Counted from the stretch's first letter, positions 18,302 through 27,981 are shown. The stretch: 64,000 nt of DNA from Zavarzinella sp. (GCA_041399155.1 JAWKTI010000001.1:1984001-2048000), one strand, 5' to 3'. Numbers and translations are program-made. Notes: generated by a model not told the origin, from the letters alone.

Positions 18302-18607
18302 CATATTTTTTCATCATTGGTACTGAGGAATCACGCTACTTAATTGATTTAATTGTCAGCAATCAGCACCCACAGTTCTGCTATCATGGCATCGAGTTCT
18401 TCGATGGTTTTTCTGCATCTCGATTGCCCGAACTGATTTCTGCCATGTTAACAGCACCTTCTTTTGAATGAATGGATTATCCTGACAATGATTTGAGAAA
18501 GTGCCTTGCCCAGCAGGTGCGTGAATATTGGCAACTGATTTCCTCTCAAGATGTTGTTGTGCATCCGCCCTGCCACTTTCATCTTTTTTTCATTTCAGTA
18601 GCTACTC
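18302..18607. other. Gene-poor stretch upstream of the metal-uptake pair
   Basis: About 300-370 bases with no convincing gene. It contains a 48-codon plus-strand reading frame (ATG 18472 to stop 18618) with no ribosome-binding site and no recognisable product. A T-run follows the word CATC at 18586-18597. I looked for a cobalamin or NiCo riboswitch because a CbiM gene follows, and did not find the conserved boxes. It may simply hold the promoter of the downstream pair. Confidence 0.4.
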
Positions 18608-18673
18608 TTGCCCCATAGAATGTCTAGGAAACACAATATTACAAAATTGATTTTCGTAATACGGATCATCTGT

Positions 18674-19432
18674 ATGAGAACTTTCTTGCTCACCTTGGTA
18701 CTGTTAATTGCAAGTTCATCATGTGGCTTCTGCCATTTCCATATGCTTCTCCCTTCTTCCACTAGTGGGAAGAAAGGGGAATCGATGAAGATCTCCTACT
18801 CATACGGACACCCATACGAGCATCAGACCTATCCCGCATCAGCACCAGCGAAAACCGTTCTGGTGATGCCAGACGGTAGTGTAAAAGCAATGGAAAATTG
18901 GCAGGAAATCAATATTGCTGGAGAAGGCGAAGAAAAAGTAAATGCTTTTCAGCTCGAGCTCACTCCACCTGCACGTGGGGATTACACGTTGATTGTCACG
19001 TCGCCACCAATTTGGATTCCAGAGGAAAAAGCCTACCACGTGGATCAGACACGCGTGACAATTCATGTTGAAACTCAGAAAGGTTGGGACAACCGTGGGA
19101 CTAACGAAAAAGAATTCAGTTTGCAACCACTGACACGACCATACGGCATTCTCTCAGGCACCGCATTCAGCGTTCAATGCGACCTTTCAGGTGCCCATCT
19201 GGAAACGGAACGTTATCTGCCAGAGGCACCAAAAGTGCTTCCGCCAGACGAATTGATTACGTTTACAGCAAAATCAGATCGAACTGGTAAAGCCGTAGTC
19301 AGTCTGCCCGACCCTGGATGGTGGTGCATCTGTGCTACAAAAGAAAATGCTGGTACCATGGCAAGCCCAACAGGTGAAATGGCTCCGGTCCACCATCGTG
19401 CTGCGATCTGGGTCTACGTAACAAAGAAGTAA
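18674..19432 (+). CDS. NikK-like DUF4198 periplasmic protein
   Basis: 252 residues from ATG 18674, which directly precedes a signal peptide (RTFLLTLVLLIASS). An upstream in-frame start at 18608 would bury that signal. After cleavage near GFC the chain would begin HFHMLLPSS. DUF4198 proteins have an exposed N-terminal histidine of this kind, and nickel-uptake NikK belongs to the family. The remainder is a beta-sandwich-like chain (EKVNAFQLELTPPARGDYTL, RPYGILSGTAFSVQ, DPGWWCICATKEN). The CbiM gene begins 8 bases after its stop, so the two are very likely co-transcribed and act together in Ni or Co uptake. The metal specificity is inferred only from context. Confidence 0.75.
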   Translation: MRTFLLTLVLLIASSSCGFCHFHMLLPSSTSGKKGESMKISYSYGHPYEHQTYPASAPAKTVLVMPDGSVKAMENWQEINIAGEGEEKVNAFQLELTPPARGDYTLIVTSPPIWIPEEKAYHVDQTRVTIHVETQKGWDNRGTNEKEFSLQPLTRPYGILSGTAFSVQCDLSGAHLETERYLPEAPKVLPPDELITFTAKSDRTGKAVVSLPDPGWWCICATKENAGTMASPTGEMAPVHHRAAIWVYVTKK

Positions 19433-19439
19433 CAAAGAT

Positions 19440-20081
19440 ATGAATTCTCCGTTATTTGCAGTTCACATTGCAGACAGCATTTTATCCACTACCTACGTAG
19501 AAGTTGGATACCTGCTTGCTACGTTGCTGATCGCGGTAGGATCATATCGCTTTTCCGAATCGGATATTGTCCGCGTTGGAATGCTCAGTGCTGTTTTTTT
19601 TGTAGCATCTACCATCAATATTCGCGTCGGTCCCACTTCGGTTCATTTACTGATGAACGGGCTACTGGGGGTGATTCTCGGCCGGAAGGCAGTTTTGGCA
19701 ATATCCATAGGCCTGCTGCTTCAGGTATTGTTGCTGGCACATGGTGGGTATTCCAGCCTGGGATGTAATATAGTCATCATCTCTTTGCCTGCACTTATGG
19801 CAGGTAGCATTTTCCGTTTTCTTCGAAAAACGCCTATGGTTGCTGGTGCGTTGGCAGGTGCATTCGCTGTCACGGGTGCTGTTGTCCTCAATTGGCTGGT
19901 TTTGGTTGCTGGTGGGAATGAAGATTGGCGTTATCTGGCCACCGTGATGGGGTTTGCCCACCTGCCAATCATTGGGATTGAAGCTGCGATTGTGGGAGCT
20001 ACTGTAAAATATCTTGCAAAAGCCAAACCGGAATTACTCGGCATCCAAACGACAGAAACTGGCCCAGTGAAATCGTTGTAA
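19440..20081 (+). CDS. cbiM: CbiM/NikM-type cobalt/nickel ECF transporter S-component
   Basis: 213 residues with about six membrane segments. Family marks are the N-terminal HIADSIL (family HI-DG-L), GPTSVHLLMNGLLGVILG carrying the second histidine, and GYSSLGCNIVIISLPALMAG. It would bind Co2+ or Ni2+ at the membrane. In the family the metal site uses the N-terminal amine of Met1 plus His2; here eight residues (MNSPLFAV) precede the histidine and no start codon lies between. No CbiQ/CbiO transport partners are present nearby, so the energising module must be elsewhere or absent. It follows the DUF4198 gene by 8 bases. Confidence 0.85.
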   Translation: MNSPLFAVHIADSILSTTYVEVGYLLATLLIAVGSYRFSESDIVRVGMLSAVFFVASTINIRVGPTSVHLLMNGLLGVILGRKAVLAISIGLLLQVLLLAHGGYSSLGCNIVIISLPALMAGSIFRFLRKTPMVAGALAGAFAVTGAVVLNWLVLVAGGNEDWRYLATVMGFAHLPIIGIEAAIVGATVKYLAKAKPELLGIQTTETGPVKSL

Positions 20082-20105
20082 GTTATTTTTTCTCAAGAAA
20101 TTCCA

Positions 20106-20846
20106 TCAACACGAGTGCTGCCACAATTCGCCCAGAGAAGCACGTTGCAATTGTGCAATCTGGGCAATACCGTCCTGTCCTAGTTGCAACATCTGCTGTA
20201 ATTGTGTCCCAGTAAAGGTAGTTTCTTCACCAGTCCCCTGCACTTCGATGAATTCCCCCTTACCCGTCATCACAATATTCATGTCAACTGCAGCATCACG
20301 ATCTTCTACGTAGGGAAGGTCCAGCACCGCTGTCTCTTCAACAATCCCCACGCTGACAGCTGCAACGGAATTCGTCAAAATAGCCGTAATTGGTGGGAGG
20401 GTTTCTTTCAGATTCGCCAGTGCAAGGTATAGTGCTACAAAAGCGCCGTTGATGGCGGTGGTGCGTGTACCGCCATCAGCCTGCAGAACATCGCAATCCA
20501 GCCACAAAGTACGCTCACCTAACTGGCTCAGGTCAACCACAGCCCGCAAACTTCTGCCAATCAAACGTTGAATTTCAACTGATCTGCCATCCACTTTCCC
20601 TGCTTTATCACGTTGTTTCCTTGAATGAGTGGAACCGGGAAGCATCCCGTATTCGGCAGTCAGCCAACCAGTCCCTTTACCCACCAGAAACGGAGGAACA
20701 GAATTCTCCACCTGACACGTACACAGCACAACGGTGTTGCCACAGCGCACCAGCACACTGCCGGTGGCATTCTTGGTGAAATTCAGTTCAAAATTGATCG
20801 GACGCAATTCATTGAACTGGCGACCATCCTGCCTTTGATAGGGCAT
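20106..20846 (-). CDS. rph: Ribonuclease PH
   Basis: 246 residues, normal length. This phosphorolytic 3'-5' exoribonuclease trims tRNA precursors. Landmarks: R-DGR at the N-terminus (RQDGRQFNELRPI), GWLTAEYGMLPGSTHSRKQRD, GRSVEIQRLIGRSLRAVVD, the DCDVLQADGGTRTTAINGA active-site loop, and DLPYVEDRDAAVDMN. The start codon overlaps the argF stop by one base (TAATG), so it is translationally coupled as the last gene of the arginine operon. The association with arginine genes is positional, not functional. Confidence 0.95.
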   Translation of the reverse strand: MPYQRQDGRQFNELRPINFELNFTKNATGSVLVRCGNTVVLCTCQVENSVPPFLVGKGTGWLTAEYGMLPGSTHSRKQRDKAGKVDGRSVEIQRLIGRSLRAVVDLSQLGERTLWLDCDVLQADGGTRTTAINGAFVALYLALANLKETLPPITAILTNSVAAVSVGIVEETAVLDLPYVEDRDAAVDMNIVMTGKGEFIEVQGTGEETTFTGTQLQQMLQLGQDGIAQIAQLQRASLGELWQHSC

Positions 20847-21772
20847 TAATACACCTTTTCTTCAGTAAATAACCATTCAAGAATTGCTTTCTGTGCGTGC
20901 ATGCGATTACCAGCTTGTTGAAACACCAGACTCACTGGTGATTCGATGACACCATCGGTAATTTCTTCCCCACGATGGGCGGGCAAACAGTGCATCACCC
21001 GCACATGTAGCGGGGCTTTCTTAATCATTTCTTCATTTATTTGATACCGCTTGAACTTTTCCAGTCGGATTTCGCGCTCTTTTTCCTGTCCCATGCTGGT
21101 CCAGACATCGGTATAGAGCACATCCGCCATGCTGGCAGCTTCCATCGGATCACGAATTTCGTGGGGAATAGCACCATCAACGGAACTGGCATAGGTTTCT
21201 TCAAAATCTTTCGGAAAACCGTATCCTTCCGGGCAGGAGAGGATAAACTGCATCCCCAGTTTCCCACAAAGCACTGCGAGAGACAGGGCAACATTATTGC
21301 CATCGCCAATAAAAACTACTTTTTTGCGTTCGTAGCTACCAAACGATTCCTGAATCGTCAGAATGTCTGCCATTGCCTGACAGGGGTGGGATGTGTTGGA
21401 CAATCCATTGATTACAGGAACAGTGGCAAATTTCGCAACTTCCGCAACAGTACGATGATCAAACACCCGCATGACAATCGCATCGACATACTGGGACATC
21501 ACTCTGGCAAAATCTGCCGCAGATTCGCGTTCACCAAGCCCGACTTCACTGCCATGGATAAACAGGCTTTCCCCACCCAACTGAGTAATTCCCGCCTGAA
21601 AACTCACGCGGGTGCGTAAAGAGGGCTTTTCGAACACCAGGGCAACAATCTTATCCCGCAGCGGGTGGTGCATGATCCCTTTTTTCAAATCACGTTTGAT
21701 ATCCGCAGCACGGTCAATCATGTGCCGCAGTGTTTCCGGGGAATGGTCAATAATTCGAAGAAAATCTTTCAT
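20846..21772 (-). CDS. argF: Ornithine carbamoyltransferase
   Basis: 308 residues. It joins carbamoyl phosphate and ornithine to give citrulline in arginine synthesis. The carbamoyl-phosphate loop reads KPSLRTRVSF (the accepted SLRTR variant of STRTR). HPCQAMAD is the ornithine/carbamoyl motif, and the C-terminal HCLPAHRGEE carries the HCLP catalytic loop. It lies third in argB-argD-argF-rph, 50 bases after argD and overlapping rph by one base. Confidence 0.95.
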   Translation of the reverse strand: MKDFLRIIDHSPETLRHMIDRAADIKRDLKKGIMHHPLRDKIVALVFEKPSLRTRVSFQAGITQLGGESLFIHGSEVGLGERESAADFARVMSQYVDAIVMRVFDHRTVAEVAKFATVPVINGLSNTSHPCQAMADILTIQESFGSYERKKVVFIGDGNNVALSLAVLCGKLGMQFILSCPEGYGFPKDFEETYASSVDGAIPHEIRDPMEAASMADVLYTDVWTSMGQEKEREIRLEKFKRYQINEEMIKKAPLHVRVMHCLPAHRGEEITDGVIESPVSLVFQQAGNRMHAQKAILEWLFTEEKVY

Positions 21773-21822
21773 AAAACGCCAGTCTCCTATGAAATGGCGT
21801 CAGCCGACAAAAAATAAAATAA

Positions 21823-23031
21823 TTAAGACAGCGTGGATAACACGCTCATTAGAATTTCACACCCACGATCTATCTCCTCATCGGAAATATTCAGAGCAGG
21901 CAATAATCGAATCACTGTCTGGTGGGTGCAGTTAATCAATAATCCGCGCTTCAGGCACTCAGCCACCACTGGGGCACCATCGCTAGCAATTTCTATGCCA
22001 ATCATTGCACCTTTGATCCGAATATCCCGAATTAAGCCTGATTTTTGGGAAAAATCAGCGGCGTGGGACCGAAAACGCTCTCCTATCGCAATTGCTCGCT
22101 CCAGGAGATTGTCCTCTTCAATTGTCCGAATTGTAGCCAGTGCAGCGACGCACGCAATTGGATTGCCACCAAAAGTAGCAGCGTGCGTTCCAGGCACCAG
22201 CTTACTGGCAACTTCCGGGCGGGCCAGCAGGCCACCTAACGCAACCCCACCTGCAACTGCTTTGGCCAACGTGATAATGTCCGGCTGAATGTTCCAATGT
22301 TGGTGGGTATACCACTTGCCGGTGCGTCCCATCCCAGTCTGAACTTCATCAAATATTAATAAAATCCGGTGCTGGTCGCACAATTCGCGCAAGCCTGCAA
22401 AAAAATGATCCGTGGGAATATTTACCCCACCTTCACCCTGGATTGGCTCCAACATCACCGCGATTGTTTCCGGATCGATTGCCTTTGCCAGTGCATCCAG
22501 ATCGCCGTAAGGCACATAAGAGAAGCCGGGCAACATCGGTCCGACACCCTGATGGTATTTTGGCTGGGCCGTAGCAGAAAGCGAACCGAATGTCCGACCA
22601 TGAAAACTGTTGTGCATGGTGATGATTTTGTACCGATCACCCATGGCACCGGTCTGTTTACCATTCAGGCGGGCCAGTTTAATTGCGGCTTCGTTGGCTT
22701 CCGTCCCGCTGTTGCAGAAAAATGCCTTGCCGCCAAAAGTTGTTCGGGTGCTTAATTCTTTTGCAAGTTGTCCCTGAGGAATGGTGTACCAGGTGTTCGG
22801 AACGTGGATCAATTCCGCCACCTGTTTCTGTACCGCTTCCACAATTGCAGGTGGACAATGCCCAAGCAGACCACAGCCCCATCCCGGGAAGAAATCGAGA
22901 TATTCTTTTCCTTCCGCATCCCAAACACGTGAACCAGCCCCACGTACCAGACAAACCGGATAACGTGTGTAATTACCAATAACGTATTCCTGAAAGAGGC
23001 TGATTACTTCCGGTGATGTCATGCGGTTCAT
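21823..23031 (-). CDS. argD: Acetylornithine aminotransferase (class III, PLP)
   Basis: 402 residues. It transfers the amino group between glutamate and N-acetylglutamate semialdehyde in arginine synthesis. Class-III marks: LDFFPGWGCGLLGHCPPA, FFCNSGTEANEAAIKLAR, SFHGRTFGSLSAT, the aspartate region ILLIFDEVQTGMGRTGKW, and the PLP lysine in ITLAKAVAGG. It lies between argB and argF on the same strand with short gaps (29 and 50 bases), consistent with one transcript. Substrate is assigned from the operon context; related GABA/ornithine transaminases share the fold. Confidence 0.93.
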   Translation of the reverse strand: MNRMTSPEVISLFQEYVIGNYTRYPVCLVRGAGSRVWDAEGKEYLDFFPGWGCGLLGHCPPAIVEAVQKQVAELIHVPNTWYTIPQGQLAKELSTRTTFGGKAFFCNSGTEANEAAIKLARLNGKQTGAMGDRYKIITMHNSFHGRTFGSLSATAQPKYHQGVGPMLPGFSYVPYGDLDALAKAIDPETIAVMLEPIQGEGGVNIPTDHFFAGLRELCDQHRILLIFDEVQTGMGRTGKWYTHQHWNIQPDIITLAKAVAGGVALGGLLARPEVASKLVPGTHAATFGGNPIACVAALATIRTIEEDNLLERAIAIGERFRSHAADFSQKSGLIRDIRIKGAMIGIEIASDGAPVVAECLKRGLLINCTHQTVIRLLPALNISDEEIDRGCEILMSVLSTLS

Positions 23032-23060
23032 TCCTGGGAAATCTGATCAATTAGTAAATT

Positions 23061-23942
23061 CTAAAGAACACATTCTGTTCCAATAGCCGTTGATGGATCG
23101 CAATCCAGCAACAAAGAGTAAGCTCGCCTTCCGTCGATGATTTTTGCACGCTGGACGCCAGCCTGCAATGCCTCAAAACAGGCTTCTACTTTCGGCAACA
23201 TCCCACCATCGATGACGCCTGCAGTTTCTAATTCTCTTCGCAACGTCGGGGCCAGGCGATGGATCAAGGAAGACGGATCTTTTGGTTGTTGTAACAATCC
23301 CGGGGTGTCGGTCATCATGTATAACCGCGAGGATTTTAGTGAAGCTGCCACAGCGCCCGCAGCAGTATCTCCATTGATATTTAACCAGCCACCATCAGGA
23401 CCTTGTGCAATACAAGGGATTACTGGCACAGCACCAGCATCAAGAACCTGTTGAATGGCAGCCCGGTTGACACGAGTGACACTGCCAACATGACCCAGGT
23501 CAGTGGTGGTGCCGTCTGCGTTTTGCAGAAAAAACTGTTCGCCAAACAGCACCTGATAGTCCCCAAGGTGCATTGACTGAGCAGGTACGCCAATGTCTGA
23601 TAGCTGTTCACAAAGTTGCCGATTGATCGTATTAGTCAAGGTATCAACGACAATCGCAAGTGTTTCGATGTCGGTGTATCGTCTGCCTTGTACTTTCCGT
23701 GGTGTCAGCCCTGCAGCCGCCATCGCCTGATCGATCGCTTTTCCACCACCGTGGATCAATACCGGGTGAACCTCAAGTTGCTGCAAGAGCCAGATTGATT
23801 CCAGAGTGGCAGAAACCTGCTGGGGGTCTTCCATGGCACTACCGCCCAGCTTAATGACAAATATTGCCCCACGCTCGTGCTGCAATGATCCAGCAATCAT
23901 CCGCAAATCGGCAATCGTATTCGGTAATGTTGCTGCCAGCAT
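23061..23942 (-). CDS. argB: Acetylglutamate kinase
   Basis: 293 residues from ATG 23942. It phosphorylates N-acetylglutamate in the second step of arginine synthesis. Amino-acid-kinase marks are VIKLGGSAM near the N-terminus, PVLIHGGGKAIDQAM, the ligand loop around KVQGRRYTDIETL, NINGDTAAGAVAASL and LYMMTDTPGLLQ. An ATG at 23993 and a TTG at 24002 are in frame and would add 17 or 20 residues. None of the three has a clear Shine-Dalgarno, so the start is uncertain; the shorter form leaves about 27 residues before the phosphate loop, which is usual. First gene of the arg operon. Confidence 0.92.
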   Translation of the reverse strand: MLAATLPNTIADLRMIAGSLQHERGAIFVIKLGGSAMEDPQQVSATLESIWLLQQLEVHPVLIHGGGKAIDQAMAAAGLTPRKVQGRRYTDIETLAIVVDTLTNTINRQLCEQLSDIGVPAQSMHLGDYQVLFGEQFFLQNADGTTTDLGHVGSVTRVNRAAIQQVLDAGAVPVIPCIAQGPDGGWLNINGDTAAGAVAASLKSSRLYMMTDTPGLLQQPKDPSSLIHRLAPTLRRELETAGVIDGGMLPKVEACFEALQAGVQRAKIIDGRRAYSLLLDCDPSTAIGTECVL

Positions 23943-24067
23943 GTACGATGTACCCACATCACGGGAAAAAAGCAGTGTAGACCCGGAGGCCATCAGCGTC
24001 AATGGATAACGAAATTACATTTTAAAACTTCTTTGAACGATAACGAGATATCTCGGTGGGAATTGGT

Positions 24068-24649
24068 TCAGGCAATTTTCGGCTGCAAGGAAGATTTGTT
24101 GGCAGGTGGGCGATTTAATTTCTTTTTTGCTCTACTGATAATTGGGCCAACGCTATTCAGTGGGATACCGGTAAGCGAACTGATTTCTTCATATGATCGG
24201 CCTTCAAGGTAAAACAGTCGAACAACTTCCCGTTCTTTATCTTTCAAACGAGACAAGAGATTATTCACTTCATCTGTTAATTGTGCTGCGGGTTCAGCAG
24301 GTAATACAACCTGTTCTTCGGACGTTCGGTTGGCTTTCCTTTCACGGTAGATTCTGGCAAGCTGGGTAGTGACGCATCGCTGGGCAATGATCGTCAAATA
24401 AGTGGCTAATGAACTGTCGCCACGGAATGAACGCAGCACGGTGAAGTCATTGGCAATAATTTGCAAAAATATATCCTGCAAAACATCATCCACTTCCGAT
24501 TGCTGCAGGGGAATACATTTGGAAAATGAAACAGCACGAATGATGTGATGGAACAATCCTGCAAATCGATCGACAAAGTCGTTCCAGGAACCAGACTGCT
24601 GCTGCAGGCAGCGTTCAAGAAGTTCGCGATCATAGGGTAACAAAGCCAC
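24068..24649 (-). CDS. ECF-type RNA polymerase sigma factor
   Basis: 193 residues. Region 2 covers ~15-85 (DVLQDIFLQIIANDF, RGDSSLATYLTIIAQRCV) and region 4 covers ~125-180, with LKDKEREVVRLFYLEGRSYEEISSLTGIPLNSVGPIISRAKKKL, a helix-turn-helix for -35 recognition. No anti-sigma gene or extended C-terminal domain is adjacent. It lies upstream of the arg operon on the same strand with 125 bases to the argB start, so it might be an independent regulator or co-transcribed. Its targets are unknown; it is divergent from the PSCyt/PSD1 gene at 24862. Confidence 0.88.
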   Translation of the reverse strand: MALLPYDRELLERCLQQQSGSWNDFVDRFAGLFHHIIRAVSFSKCIPLQQSEVDDVLQDIFLQIIANDFTVLRSFRGDSSLATYLTIIAQRCVTTQLARIYRERKANRTSEEQVVLPAEPAAQLTDEVNNLLSRLKDKEREVVRLFYLEGRSYEEISSLTGIPLNSVGPIISRAKKKLNRPPANKSSLQPKIA

Positions 24650-24861
24650 AAATCACCCAATTTGGTCGGGAGAGATCACCGTTATTATAACCCGCGGTGA
24701 GTATTATTGTTGGCAGTCAACTATGAAATGTTGCAAATCGAAAAAAACTTTATCCGAATAAACCCACTGAACAGACTTCCGGGTGGGTGGGGTTTCCGTT
24801 GAAATCCTAACCACCAATGTGTTAAACTCTACAGAACATGAAACTTGGGAACTGACAACTG

Positions 24862-27140
24862 ATGAGATTTTCCTCATATATCTGCCTGCTCGCACTGAGT
24901 GCCATTTTTTTTACCGTTAATTCAAGCACGGCGGCAGTTGATTTTGCGAAAGAAGTCGCGCCAATTCTTCAAAAACATTGCATTCGGTGCCACCACGAGA
25001 ACAACAAAAAAGGGGATATTTCACTTTCAACCAAAAAAGATCTTCAGGAAGGACAGTATTTCAACTTCGAGACACCTGCAAACAGCCCATTGCTCAAACT
25101 TCTTGTTCCTGCAAAGGAAGGGAAAAAGCCCCGCATGCCAAAAGAAGGGGCAATTCTGAATGACCTGGAATTGAAAACCCTTACTCAGTGGGTGAAAGAA
25201 GGGGCAATTTGGCCTGAAACAGTGGTGATCCTGCCCAAGCAGCGTGCAGATGCCAACTGGTGGTCTTTTCAGCCCTTGAAGCAACACGACCAACCTGCGA
25301 TTCCTGACGCACCCAAAGAGTGGCAGCAAAACCCAATTGACCACTTTATCTGGGCAAAGCTGGCTGAAAACCAACTGAAGTCTAACCCTATGGCGGATGA
25401 CTTAACTCTATTGCGCAGAACGACTTACGACCTCATTGGACTACCACCAACACCTGAGGAAATTCGGACATATCTCGCCGACAAACGTCAGAATAAATTC
25501 GAATTACTTGTTGATCGCTTGCTGGCTTCACCACGCTATGGCGAACATTGGGGCCGACATTGGTTGGATGTGGTGCGTTTTGGTGAGAGCAACGGTTTTG
25601 AACGGAATATTCTGATCCAGACTCTCTGGCCGTTTCGTGATTATGTCATCGATGCGATGAACAGCGATAAACCGTTCCACCATCTGATTCAAGAACATAT
25701 CGCTGGGGATCAATTTGCATCAGAACGACCAGAGGCCCGGCATGGCACCACTTTTCTCGTTTGCGGACCGTATGACAACGTGGGAAATTCGGATGCGTAC
25801 CAGGCAGCGATCATTCGGGCAAATACGATCGATGAAATGATCCGTGCGACCACGGAAACCTTTCTTGGCATCACGGTAGGTTGTGCGCGCTGCCACGACC
25901 ATAAGTTTGATCCCATTTCGCAACAGGATTACCATGCGTTCAATGCCATTTTTGCGGGTGTGAAGCACGGTGATCAGCAGGTGAAGCACGCACGCACGGC
26001 CAGGCAGCAAGATCTACTCGAAAAAGAGTTGAAGCAATATCAGAGCGAATTGGAAGCAGCTACAAAGGCAAAAAAGACCGAGGATATTGATCGTATCTCA
26101 CTTGCAATAAAGAACTTAGAGAAAAAAATTAGCCTGGAAGCACCTCCCAAACCCACCTGGGTGGGGACATTCCAGAACCAGAAAGGCCCGTTCCACATTT
26201 TTCAGGGTGGCGATCCCGCCAAAAAGGGTTCTGTGGTGGCAATCCAGGGAATGGAGGCATTTCGAACACGTGCATTCCATTTTCAGCTTCCCAACGATGC
26301 CACCGATTCTGCAAAAAGAAGAGCTCTTGCAGACTGGCTGATTTCACCCGAGAATCCGCTAACTGCCAGAGTGATCGTTAATCGGCTGTGGCACTACCAC
26401 TTTGGAACCGGAATTGTGGCGACTCCCAGTGATTTTGGTTTGATGGGTTCCCCACCTTCACACCCGGAATTGCTCGATTTTCTGGCAAAAACGTTGCAAA
26501 AAGGTGAATGGAAACTGAAATCAATGCACCGCATGATTGTTACTTCCCAGACATATCAGCAAAGTTCCGCATTTCGGCCTGAAGCGGCAGAAAAGGATGG
26601 CGATTCTCGTCTTTTATGGCGTTTTCCGCCTCGAAGGCTGACTGGCGAAGAAATCCGAGACGGGGTGCTGCAAATGGCGAATCTCCTGCGACATGAAGGT
26701 GGGGACCAGGTTTTCAATTGTACCGTTACGTCCAGGACAACGTTGCCACCTATCACCCTTTGGACCAACACGATGTAAGTACTTATCGCAGAGCAGTTTA
26801 TCACCAGAACGCCCGAGCAGCCCACGTTGATATTCTCAGTGATTTTGATTGCCCCGATCCGGCAATGGCAGCCCCAAGGCGGGCAAAAAGTATTACACCG
26901 GTGCAGGCACTATCGATGATGAATCACCGATTTATTCACGAGATGGCAACTTCGCTTGCGGCCGAATTAGAAAAATCGCCACAAGTCACTACAGGCGTGG
27001 AACTTGCGTTCCTGAAAATCTACGGCAGGCCTCCCACGGAGCAGGAGACCCAAAAGTGCACTCAGTTTGTGAAAGATTTGGGCTGGCAACGACTGGCACT
27101 GGTTTTGTTCAATTCTAATGAAGCTATTTTCATCAGATAG
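24862..27140 (+). pseudogene. PSCyt1-DUF1549-DUF1553 (PSD1) protein, broken by one frameshift
   Basis: An open frame from ATG 24862 runs to a stop at 26778 (638 codons). It carries a signal peptide, PSCyt1 with CIRCHHEN, DUF1549 (DLIGLPPTPEEI, SPRYGEHWGRHWLDVVRF, CARCHDHKFDPISQQDY) and the start of DUF1553 (ADWLISPENPLTARVIVNRLWHYHFG). At about 26700-26712 (a GGTGGGG run) the family sequence jumps to the +2 frame, which continues GPGFQLYRYVQDN and YRRAVYHQNARAAHVD to the proper end RAKSITPVQALSMMNHRF and stop at 27140. Both halves are otherwise intact, so this is either a very recent single-base mutation or a sequencing error in a G-run. Function of the family: exported, possibly haem-binding, unknown substrate. 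Confidence 0.85.
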
Positions 27141-27179
27141 CAATACCATTAATGAGAAGATTCTCACCAATCAGCACAA

Positions 27180-27407
27180 TCACGGCCCGATGGAACCGTT
27201 GACCCGTTCGTACGTCATCGTCGACGGTTGGTGATTCTGCCAGAATCGGCCCCACTCGAGACGAGCCTGACGCAAATCTTCCGATTGGTTAATTAATACA
27301 TTCATTCGTTCATTGGGATCGCCCGGGTACTGGTTAATCAGTGCACACCCCGTTTGAGCATACAATGCTGCGATCGCCACGATTCCCAGCAATAACTTCC
27401 GTGCCAT
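27180..27407 (-). CDS. Small planctomycete lipoprotein
   Basis: 75 residues from ATG 27407. AAGGAGG lies 9 bases upstream and selects this start over an ATG at 27416 that overlaps the Shine-Dalgarno. A hydrophobic signal (LLLGIVAIAALYAQTGC) ends in a lipobox-like QTGC, giving a lipid-anchored Cys. The mature part (NQYPGDPNERMNVLINQSED, RLEWGRFW) resembles a short lipoprotein I recall from other planctomycetes that is annotated as hypothetical. No function is known. Confidence 0.65.
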   Translation of the reverse strand: MARKLLLGIVAIAALYAQTGCALINQYPGDPNERMNVLINQSEDLRQARLEWGRFWQNHQPSTMTYERVNGSIGP

Positions 27408-27565
27408 TATCAGCATCCTCCTTCAATGAGAACCGAGGCTCTCCCGAAGCAACCTTGCATACATGTTGTTTTCAAAAGGATTATCGGCAGCAAAGATCGG
27501 ATTCTTGAGAATTGTAACGAAAAAACCTGTAATTCTTCAATAAACAACTGGAGAACTTGTGTCGA

Positions 27566-27934
27566 TTATTCAGGTGTCGGGTCGGCATCTTTCTTTTTTG
27601 CCTTTCGCCCTTTACCTGGCTTATCAGATTCTTTGCGCTTGGGCTCGTAAGCAATTGCCTCATCGCGAATTTTCTCTTCCATATGCTTGCCAGGCTTAAA
27701 GACAACCACATTCTTCGCGGGCACGTTGACCGGTTCATCGGTCAGCGGATTTCTAGCCCGACGCGATTTTCGAGTCCTTACCTCAAAAACACCAAAATCA
27801 CGCAGTTCAATTCTGCCTTTCTCAATCAATGTTTCAATGATCGCATCGAATGTCCACTGCACGATCGCCTTGGTTTGCATTTGCGTTAAATTGGCACGTT
27901 CCGCTAATTTCCAGACAATCTCTTTTTTCGTCAC
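27566..27934 (-). CDS. HU/IHF-family DNA-binding protein with basic C-terminal tail
   Basis: 122 residues. The first ~90 form a HU/IHF fold: MTKKEIVWKLAERANL, LRDFGVFEVRTRKSRRARNP with the proline-bearing DNA arm (NPLTDEPV), and AKNVVVFKPGKHMEEKI. The last ~30 residues are lysine-rich (KRKESDKPGKGRKAKKKD), an extension beyond the usual ~90-95. It would bend and compact DNA as homodimers; HU versus IHF cannot be told. A sigma70-like promoter lies at 27982-28010 on the same strand. Confidence 0.9.
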   Translation of the reverse strand: MTKKEIVWKLAERANLTQMQTKAIVQWTFDAIIETLIEKGRIELRDFGVFEVRTRKSRRARNPLTDEPVNVPAKNVVVFKPGKHMEEKIRDEAIAYEPKRKESDKPGKGRKAKKKDADPTPE

Positions 27935-27981
27935 AAGTAGGCCCCCAGTTGCCAGATCGGTTTAGACGTAGACAAAACTCA

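Noticed and set aside
18302..18673. Cobalamin or NiCo riboswitch upstream of DUF4198/CbiM
   Set aside because: The conserved boxes (GCCACTG-type and GACC-GCC-type) are not present in a workable arrangement.
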